Positions 58,131 to 64,000 of a stretch of DNA of 64,000 nt are shown here, piece after piece. Position 1 is the first letter of the stretch. Each line of letters opens with the position of its first letter. The translations under genes and the position numbers were made by a program. The DNA comes from Sulfuriferula sp. AH1 (GTDB taxonomy: Bacteria > Pseudomonadota > Gammaproteobacteria > Burkholderiales > Sulfuriferulaceae): the NCBI RefSeq assembly GCF_002162035.1, contig NZ_CP021138.1, forward strand, positions 2,418,001 through 2,482,000, read 5' to 3'. The notes beneath the pieces were generated by a model. It was not told where the DNA came from. It saw only the letters and a list, made by a program, of their open reading frames with translations, and ran no database searches.

Positions 58131-58886
58131 ATGAAATTAGCACTCTATTCCGATTTGCACCTGGAGTTCCTATTCCCTGGATGGGAACCGCCAGCACTTG
58201 ATGTCGATGTGATCATACTTGCTGGCGATATCGACAAGCATGTGCGCGGGATCGAGTGGGCTGCTGCCACGTTTCCTGACAAGCCCGTTATTTATGTGGT
58301 TGGAAACCACGAATTTTACGATGCGGATATCGGGATAATCAGCGATATGCGGAAAACCGCAGCCCGGTTGGGTATTCATTTCCTCGAAAACGATGCCATT
58401 AAAATTGAGGGTGTACGTTTCCTTGGCACAACGCTCTGGTCAGACTTCGCCTTATACGGCAACAGCGGCGACGCCATGCGGGTTGCGCAGCGATACATCA
58501 ATGACTATTCAGAAATTCGAAAACAAGGTGGGCTCATCGAGCCCGAGGATACCGCCGCCTTATACCACACAGCCGCAGCTTGGCTGGATGATGAACTGTC
58601 CAAACCATTCCATGGCAAAACGGTTGTCGTGACCCATTTCGCCCCTCACCGGGGCTGCGTAGCAGCGGAATTCGTGGGCGGTGCGCTGACCCCTTATTTT
58701 ACGGCGGACATGGCACCATTGATGGCAAAGCACAAGATAGCCCTTTGGGCTTTCGGGCACACCCATGGCAATGTTGATTTTGAGTCTGAGCATGGCTGCC
58801 GAATCATCAGCAATCAGCGTGGCTATCCCAATGAATTCAGCAAGAGTGGCAATGGTTTCCGGGAAAATCTAGTCATTGATGTTTAA
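58131..58886 (+). CDS. Calcineurin-like metallophosphoesterase
   Basis: A 251-residue phosphoesterase with all metal-binding motifs in order: SDLHLEF (residues 7-13), LAGDID, VVGNHEFYD, TTLWSDF, VVTHFAPHRG and FGHTHGNVDF. The substrate is not predictable; relatives act on cyclic nucleotides, Ap4A or phosphodiesters. It is a stand-alone gene inside the accessory block. Confidence 0.88.
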   Translation: MKLALYSDLHLEFLFPGWEPPALDVDVIILAGDIDKHVRGIEWAAATFPDKPVIYVVGNHEFYDADIGIISDMRKTAARLGIHFLENDAIKIEGVRFLGTTLWSDFALYGNSGDAMRVAQRYINDYSEIRKQGGLIEPEDTAALYHTAAAWLDDELSKPFHGKTVVVTHFAPHRGCVAAEFVGGALTPYFTADMAPLMAKHKIALWAFGHTHGNVDFESEHGCRIISNQRGYPNEFSKSGNGFRENLVIDV

Positions 58887-59073
58887 AAACCCACAATGAG
58901 AACTCACCAAAAGTTTGATGAGCGCAGCCAAGCAATACGTTAACTGCCTCGTCATTAATATAGAGCAGAAATAAACCAGTAGCGCTGATCAATATAAATT
59001 ATTATTCAGTCGCCTAGAGCGATGTAAAATTTATTACGGTTAGTAGTGTAAATAGAGTAAAACAAAGCAATCC

Positions 59074-59093
59074 AGTTGCATTTATCGATAGAA
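59074..59093 (-). repeat. Right arm of an imperfect 20-bp inverted repeat
   Basis: The reverse complement, TTCTATCGATAAATGCAACT, matches 40734-40753 at 18 of 20 positions, including an exact 12-bp core ATCGATAAATGC. It lies 6 bp inside the right direct-repeat copy. Confidence 0.8.
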
Positions 59094-59099
59094 ATCGCA

Positions 59100-59120
59100 C
59101 CTGATGTTAATTCCATCGAT
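59100..59120 (+). repeat. Right copy of the exact 21-bp direct repeat
   Basis: Identical to 40723-40743. It lies 24 bp beyond the 3' end of the FtsX-type permease gene, at the right edge of the accessory block. Confidence 0.9.
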
Positions 59121-59143
59121 CTGGTTTAACCGGGATGCCGGAA

Positions 59144-60337
59144 TTAGCGTCCTGCAAAGACCAATACAGGCTGCAGCTTCAATACCGGGCGGGCGCTGAG
59201 CACAGCTGCCGCAACACTTACCAATAGAACCATTGCAGCTCCCGCCAGTGGCGTGAACCACATAATCCGGAATGGATAGCCAGCCATCTCCGCGAGTCGC
59301 CCGACAATTCCACATAACCCAAGTCCCAACCCGGTTCCCACCAGAGCGGATAGTCCTGCTTGCGCAAAGATCATGGACAGCAGCATTTTGCGGGTCGCCC
59401 CCATGGCACTCAGTATCGCGTATTGCGGCAGATTCTCGGTCGTGAACATATAGAGCATCACGCCCGTCACGCCGAAACCCACTGACATGGCCAGGATGAG
59501 CATTGACGCAATGTCACCCACATCTTCGGAATTGATCAAAAACCAGTGCACGGTATCCGCCTTGAAATCAGCCGACGTGCGTGCCCGCAAACCTGTTCTT
59601 GCCTCGATGTGTGCAGCGAGGTCGCTTGGGGAGACTCCTTGCGCGGCAGTGACCAGCACAAACGTGATTTGCCGCCGCTCGGGCAAAAGGATGGCGAGAG
59701 CGCGATTAAGCGGGGTGTACAGCAGTGGCCGTGGCGGAAATCGGGGTAACGCTTCTGCCCGGCCCGCGATGCGCACCAAATGGTCATTGACGAGCAGTTC
59801 ATCGCCTTGCTCCAGCTCACGCATCGGGACATCGAGGTGAGGCCTGCTGTGCGGCCACTGATCAGCGCTGAGCAGTGGCGTATCGAGTTTGCCGCTTGAT
59901 CCCCCCGATGCGACAGCCACCGCATTCGGTGCGCGCAGTACGTTGTAACCTAAACCACCCCGCAGTGGAGGAGCACCGGCAAAGGTGGCATCGTCGAAGC
60001 CGATGACCTGAAACGACTGAAACCGACCATCCGGGAAACGCGCTTCCGCCGTACCGAGCACCAATGGCACGGCGGAGCGCACACCCTCCACGCTGCGAAC
60101 CCGGTCAAGCGCCCACCAGGGCATGTTGGTTGTTTGCTCGACCGAATTCACCATCGGATCCATGACCCACACATCCGCAAACTGGTTTTCGGTGATCAGG
60201 GCGAAACCGCGTGTCATGAAACCGGAGAAATAGGACGATGCAAACGTGACGAGGAACGACGTGAATGCGATGCCAAAAACCAGCCCAGCGTACTTGGCGC
60301 GATCACCCAGGAGCATTCTTACCGCGATGTAGAGCAT
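59144..60337 (-). CDS. ABC exporter permease, FtsX/DevC-like
   Basis: The start at ATG 60337 (MLYIAVRMLLGDRAKYAGLV), with GAGG upstream, gives 397 residues. One N-terminal helix (about 18-38) is followed by a periplasmic domain (40-260) and three C-terminal helices (SMLILAMSVGFGVTGVMLYM; FAQAGLSALVGTGLGLGLCG; AAMVLLVSVAAAVLS). This is the four-helix MacB/FtsX/DevC layout. The coupling stretch QYAILSAMGATRKML is present. It is the last gene of the exporter operon. Confidence 0.88.
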   Translation of the reverse strand: MLYIAVRMLLGDRAKYAGLVFGIAFTSFLVTFASSYFSGFMTRGFALITENQFADVWVMDPMVNSVEQTTNMPWWALDRVRSVEGVRSAVPLVLGTAEARFPDGRFQSFQVIGFDDATFAGAPPLRGGLGYNVLRAPNAVAVASGGSSGKLDTPLLSADQWPHSRPHLDVPMRELEQGDELLVNDHLVRIAGRAEALPRFPPRPLLYTPLNRALAILLPERRQITFVLVTAAQGVSPSDLAAHIEARTGLRARTSADFKADTVHWFLINSEDVGDIASMLILAMSVGFGVTGVMLYMFTTENLPQYAILSAMGATRKMLLSMIFAQAGLSALVGTGLGLGLCGIVGRLAEMAGYPFRIMWFTPLAGAAMVLLVSVAAAVLSARPVLKLQPVLVFAGR

Positions 60338-61851
60338 TTCGGTTCCTCTTTTGAACCAGCGGCAAGGCAGTTCAACCCATGGCCAGACGAGGAGTAAGCC
60401 GATGGCAATATTGCCACGCGCCACCCACCGCCAAGGGATTTGTAGAGTGCCACCAAATCAATCGCGAGTGCAGTATCGCTCCGAGTCAGCGCGTTCCGGG
60501 CCTGAGAAAGAATGTGCTCCATATCGAGAACATCGCGGAAGTCGGCCAAGCCGCCTATGTAGCGGGATCGGGCGAGATCGACGGCTCGCTGGTTTTCCAT
60601 AACTGCATCGGCAAGGATTGCCCGCCGATTTTGTTCCTGTGTGTAGGTAACTATCGCATTCTCGACCTCTTCAAGTCCATTGAGTATCGCCTGACGGTAG
60701 GCAATAAATGCCTGTTGTTGTTGGGCATCGCGCACCTTGATCGTAGCAACAATCTGCCCGCCACGCAGTATCGGCCAGGTTATTGTCGGGCCGATCTTCC
60801 ATAGCAGGCTGGCGCTGTTGAAGAAGTCCCCGGCTGAAACACTCGCCAGCCCGGCGGCTCCGTTCATGGAAAATCTGGGGTACATATCCGCTGTTGCAAC
60901 ACCCAAACGAGCTGTCGCCGCTGCCAGCCGGTATTCGGCACGCCGAATGTCCGGGCGTTGACGCAGCAAGTCCGACGGCAATCCCGGCGATAAATCAGGT
61001 CTGGCGACAGGGATCGGCCGGATTTCCGATAATTCAGCAATAAGCGTACCTGGCGATTTCCCCAGTAACACGCTCAGACGGTGTACCGCATTCTTGCGGA
61101 CTGTTTCCAGCGCGGGAATTTGCGCTGCAAGGTGTTTGACTTGTGCAGCGGCGCGTGCGACATCAACACCGGTTGCCAATCCACCCGCATAACGTGCCTG
61201 CACGAGATTCAACATATCTTGCTGAGCGGCCAGGTCGGCACGCGCCACCAATATCTGCTGCTGAAACCCGCGAAATGCAATGTAGTTTCGTGCTACTTCG
61301 GCGAAAAGCGTAAGCGCGACGGCGCCACGATCATAGGTGGAAGAGTCGACTTCAGCTTGCGCTGCCTCGACAGATCGATGCCGGGCACCAAACAGGTCGA
61401 GTTCCCAACTCGCATCAAAACCGGCCTGGAAAAGATTTTCCGATTGCCCGGTTGGGGACTCGATTTGTCCATCCGAGTTGACCAGCACCGGAGCAGGTGC
61501 GTTGATGCTTTCTCGTTCACGCGCGTAGGAAGCCGTCGCGTTGACGGATGGCTGAAGCGATGCCGAGGCAACGCTTAGCCGCGCCCGCGTTTCACGCAGA
61601 CGCGCCTGTGCAAGCCGTATATCCAGGCTGGATTGGCCCGCGCGCCGGATGAGGGAATCCAGTTCCCGATCATGAAAAACTGTCCACCAGGCCACTGCCG
61701 CTTGCGGTACCGAGGCGCTGCTTTCCGGCGCCTCGGTCCACCGTGCTGGAACATCAGGCGCCGACAGGCTGTTAACCGGGGGAGAGACCGCACAGCCTGC
61801 CAGGACGATACAGAGCAGACCCGATGCAATACGCCGGGGAAATACGGTCAC
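60319..61851 (-). CDS. NodT-family outer-membrane efflux lipoprotein
   Basis: A 510-residue TolC-like outer-membrane factor with lipobox LAGCAVS (Cys about 20). It has two OEP repeats, with characteristic RQRPDIRRAEYRLAAATARL and ALVALYKSLGGGW. NodT proteins normally end at GGGW; here about 33 further residues run into the permease gene (19-bp overlap). That suggests loss of the original stop codon. It is the outer-membrane channel for the adjoining ABC pump. Confidence 0.93.
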   Translation of the reverse strand: MTVFPRRIASGLLCIVLAGCAVSPPVNSLSAPDVPARWTEAPESSASVPQAAVAWWTVFHDRELDSLIRRAGQSSLDIRLAQARLRETRARLSVASASLQPSVNATASYARERESINAPAPVLVNSDGQIESPTGQSENLFQAGFDASWELDLFGARHRSVEAAQAEVDSSTYDRGAVALTLFAEVARNYIAFRGFQQQILVARADLAAQQDMLNLVQARYAGGLATGVDVARAAAQVKHLAAQIPALETVRKNAVHRLSVLLGKSPGTLIAELSEIRPIPVARPDLSPGLPSDLLRQRPDIRRAEYRLAAATARLGVATADMYPRFSMNGAAGLASVSAGDFFNSASLLWKIGPTITWPILRGGQIVATIKVRDAQQQQAFIAYRQAILNGLEEVENAIVTYTQEQNRRAILADAVMENQRAVDLARSRYIGGLADFRDVLDMEHILSQARNALTRSDTALAIDLVALYKSLGGGWRVAILPSAYSSSGHGLNCLAAGSKEEPKCSTSR

Positions 61852-62801
61852 GATGCATGCTCCGTTTGACGTACTGCACGCGCATCCGGATGTGGCGCTT
61901 GCGCCGGCTCAGCAGGCGATGTCTCAATATAAACATCCATCTGCTGGCCGATATAGACTGGCAATGCAGCGGGGGGAAAACTGTAGATGACCTGCAGAAC
62001 ACGCGTGTCGACTCGCTCTGCACCATTCCCGGTCAGCGAGGTCTTCGGGACGACATACGGCTCAATGCGTTCAAATTTCAACGGCACCTGCCGCTCCGGA
62101 GCACCTCGCACGAATGCGACAGCAGGAGAGCCTGGTTTAACCCGCAAGGCGTCGAACTCGTCAATATCGACACGCAGATAGAGCTGATCATCATTACCGA
62201 GCAACATAAGCGGTCTGGCAGGAACACCGCTTTGTGCGAACTCACCCGGCCGTATGTTGATTTGCAGTATCTTGCCGGGTATCAGTGCACGGATCGCGCG
62301 CCGATCGATCTCCAGCTTGATCTGCTCAATCCGGGCTTGCGCAAGTGCCAAGGCTGTCTCGGCGATCGCAACCGCAGAGTGGCGGTTATTCATGTCCTCC
62401 TTACTGATTGCCCGACTGTCAGGCACGTTTTCGGCAAGTTTGAGTTGATCCCGGGCTTGTATAAGCCTGGCCCCGGCCTCCTTCGCACTGGCGATTGCCG
62501 GGAGGCGCTGGGCTTGCAGGTCTCGGTCGTCGATCTTGAACAGCAGGTCACCAGCCCTCACACGATCACCCCATTTGACATAGATGGCCGTGACTATCCC
62601 CGAAACTCCCGTGCCGACCGCAACATTTCCGCTACTGGCTTCAACAATCCCGGCACCGGCTACATAGGTAGCAAAAGGCGCCTTCGGCCATTGAATGGCC
62701 GGGGATGGAGATTGCTTAGGCTGATTGTCTATGATGATCGCGACGATAATGATGAGTACACCGATCATGGCGAGAAGTGGCAGCATGTACCTTCGAATCA
62801 T
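61848..62801 (-). CDS. HlyD/DevB-type periplasmic adaptor (membrane fusion) protein
   Basis: A 317-residue protein with an N-terminal membrane helix (LLAMIGVLIIIVAIII). A lipoyl/barrel-sandwich half-motif follows (GVSGIVTAIYVKWGDRVRAG, residues about 68-87), then a short alpha-hairpin (100-165), the second half-motif (PGKILQINIRPGEFAQSG) and a beta-barrel. It bridges the inner-membrane ABC unit and the NodT channel. It overlaps both neighbours by 4 bp. Confidence 0.92.
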   Translation of the reverse strand: MIRRYMLPLLAMIGVLIIIVAIIIDNQPKQSPSPAIQWPKAPFATYVAGAGIVEASSGNVAVGTGVSGIVTAIYVKWGDRVRAGDLLFKIDDRDLQAQRLPAIASAKEAGARLIQARDQLKLAENVPDSRAISKEDMNNRHSAVAIAETALALAQARIEQIKLEIDRRAIRALIPGKILQINIRPGEFAQSGVPARPLMLLGNDDQLYLRVDIDEFDALRVKPGSPAVAFVRGAPERQVPLKFERIEPYVVPKTSLTGNGAERVDTRVLQVIYSFPPAALPVYIGQQMDVYIETSPAEPAQAPHPDARAVRQTEHAS

Positions 62802-63517
62802 GAGGAAGCCTCCATGTGCGCTGTCTCGGTCACGTCGGTAATCATCCCGTCATCCATATGCGCAATACGGTCGGCGAACTCAAAAATACGGGAATCGTGG
62901 GTGACGACCAACACAGCCCGTTCCGGGGTTCTGGCTACGCGCCGCAGAATATCCATAACCTGATGCCCTGCCGCATGATCGAGATTACTCGTCGGCTCGT
63001 CGCAAATGATCACTTTCGGTTCGTGGACGAGTGCGCGGGCGATCGCCACTCGTTGTTTTTGACCGCCGCTAAGTTGCGCCGCCAATGCCTCCGCGCGTTC
63101 TCCGAGTCCAACACCCTCAAGGGTGGCGCCCGCCCGCGAAACCGCCGCTTTGCGCGTCATGCCATTGATAATGAGCGGCATCGCAACATTTTCGGCCGCA
63201 GTGAGTGTGGGCAGCAGGTTAAAACTCTGGAATACAAAGCCGACCGAGGTACCACGAAAATTCGCTCGCTCATCGGGCCCCATCTGTTGGAAATCGTGTC
63301 CGAGCAGGATACATTGCCCCGCGTCCTGATCCAGGATGCCTGCAATAATCGAGATCAGGGTCGTCTTTCCGCAGCCGGAGGGACCGGCAAGCATGAGCAA
63401 CTCCCCGAAGCGGACATCCAGATCAACGCCCCTTAACGCCTGAACCTGTGCATCGTTCGTTCCGTAGGTTTTGATTAATCCCCGGCAGTGGATCGCGTTA
63501 CCATGATTCAAATCCAT
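62798..63517 (-). CDS. ABC exporter ATP-binding protein (MacB/LolD/DevA type)
   Basis: A 239-residue ATPase with Walker A GPSGCGKTTL, Q-loop VFQSFNLLP, signature LSGGQKQR, Walker B VIICDEPTSNLD and H-loop VVTHDSR. The SFNLLPTLTAAENV text is typical of the LolD/MacB subclass that works with FtsX-type permeases. It is the first gene of the four-gene exporter operon; all four genes overlap, so equal, coupled expression is expected. Confidence 0.95.
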   Translation of the reverse strand: MDLNHGNAIHCRGLIKTYGTNDAQVQALRGVDLDVRFGELLMLAGPSGCGKTTLISIIAGILDQDAGQCILLGHDFQQMGPDERANFRGTSVGFVFQSFNLLPTLTAAENVAMPLIINGMTRKAAVSRAGATLEGVGLGERAEALAAQLSGGQKQRVAIARALVHEPKVIICDEPTSNLDHAAGHQVMDILRRVARTPERAVLVVTHDSRIFEFADRIAHMDDGMITDVTETAHMEASS

Positions 63518-63658
63518 ACTAAATTCCCGCCAAACAAATATTATGACAGAATCAAATAAAGAGGCCGTTCTGGAAACCGGGAAAAATAAGGCAAACTAAG
63601 CCACATTCATTGCAGTGACAATGATGACCATCGGAATGTGTACACTGAGTTTCTTTAT
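63518..63658 (-). promoter_or_regulatory. Upstream region of the exporter operon
   Basis: This 141-bp AT-rich gap lies between the ATPase start and the end of the IS256-type fragment and must hold the operon promoter. No regulator gene or clear operator is adjacent, so the inducing signal cannot be guessed. Confidence 0.4.
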
Positions 63659-63900
63659 TGCTGCGACACCCGGTCTTCGAACTGGATATTAAACCGGTTT
63701 AACGCCGCTTTCCAATCGCGGATGTTGAGCAGTACCAAACAGAACAATTTCAGCAATGCCTCATCGCTGGAGAATGCCCCCGATTCTTGGTGAGCTTACG
63801 CAAACACATGTTCGCCGACTCAATGGCATTGGTGGTGCAGATTACTTTCCCGATCTCGGGTGGGTGGTCGAAGAACAGGATGAAGCGCGCCCAGTTACAG
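63658..63900 (-). pseudogene. IS256-family transposase, C-terminal remnant
   Basis: The minus strand reads NWARFILFFDHPPEIGKVIC, TTNAIESANMCLRKLTKNRG, then DEALLKLFCLVLLNIRDWKA and EDRVSQQ before a stop at 63658. The TTNAIES(A/L)N block and the end are diagnostic for mutator-type (IS256) transposases. Upstream (above about 63900) the frame hits a stop and the resemblance fades, so the 5' part is lost or replaced. Confidence 0.85.
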
Positions 63901-64000
63901 TGCCGGCGAATCCGCGTGCTGGTAAACTTGCCGGAGGCAACCTATTGCCTGCACAACTTATCCCGGCTTATTTGAAAAACTCCTGGGAAAATTCGACCGT
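63892..64000 (+). other. Open frame running off the window (unidentified)
   Basis: Next to the IS256 relic the plus strand is open to the edge (PANPRAGKLAGGNLLPAQLI, then PAYLKNSWENSTV). No start is visible and no family is recognised. It could be the interrupted flank of another gene or chance coding in a short stretch. Confidence 0.25.

Larger units (their letters stand above)
58887..59143. other. AT-rich gene-free junction holding the right-hand repeats
   Basis: This 257-bp stretch has no supported gene. It is markedly AT-rich up to about 59090 and contains the right arms of both flanking repeats. It separates the plus-strand accessory genes from the convergent minus-strand exporter operon. 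Confidence 0.6.

Noticed and set aside
59144-63517. Type I secretion system for the DUF11 proteins formed by the ABC operon
   Set aside because: The permease is of the FtsX/DevC class, not a fused HlyB-type exporter, and the DUF11 proteins carry Sec signal peptides.

Overview
The window reads as a chromosomal segment of a betaproteobacterium, most likely in or near the Nitrosomonadales (Gallionella/Sulfuricella-type relatives). This is inferred from conserved gene order: tRNA-Tyr/Gly/Thr-tuf-tRNA-Trp-secE-nusG-rplK-rplA-rplJ; lolB-ispE-tRNA-Gln-prs-rplY-pth-ychF; rsmB-DUF4390-NtrY-like kinase-AAA-less NtrX-like regulator; and mreBCD-mrdA-rodA-rlpA-dac-DUF493-lipB-lipA. No rRNA marker is present, so the rank is not certain. 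No CRISPR array or phage module was seen.

Positions 1-40,727 are ordinary core genome, densely packed and mostly on the minus strand up to about 16.8 kb. In minus-strand order of reading they carry translation genes and tRNAs, nucleotide and isoprenoid synthesis (prs, ispE), lipoprotein sorting (lolB), lipid and LPS enzymes (plsC, gmhB), tRNA maturation (cca), a two-component system, rsmB, ampG, xth, then pyrE, gatCAB and the rod-shape/peptidoglycan operon ending in the lipoate genes.

Positions 40,728-59,143 are an accessory block. It is bracketed by an exact 21-bp direct repeat (one copy overlapping the lipA stop codon) and by an imperfect 20-bp inverted repeat. It holds a four-gene minus-strand operon of exported DUF11-type proteins, one of them 1895 residues with a probable C-terminal outer-membrane beta-barrel. 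Next comes an intact IS481-family insertion sequence whose two ends abut two different broken signalling genes: a receiver domain and an HD-GYP cyclic-di-GMP phosphodiesterase. A CPA2 antiporter, a DUF389/OmpA-like membrane protein and a metallophosphoesterase follow. A decayed IS3-family fragment lies at the left edge.

Positions 59,144-64,000 hold a complete four-gene tripartite ABC exporter operon (ATPase, adaptor, outer-membrane factor, FtsX-type permease). The window ends in a truncated IS256-family transposase. The strongest candidate for an undescribed system is the DUF11 quartet: three exported repeat proteins plus a self-anchoring barrel protein, next to what looks like a broken c-di-GMP control module.
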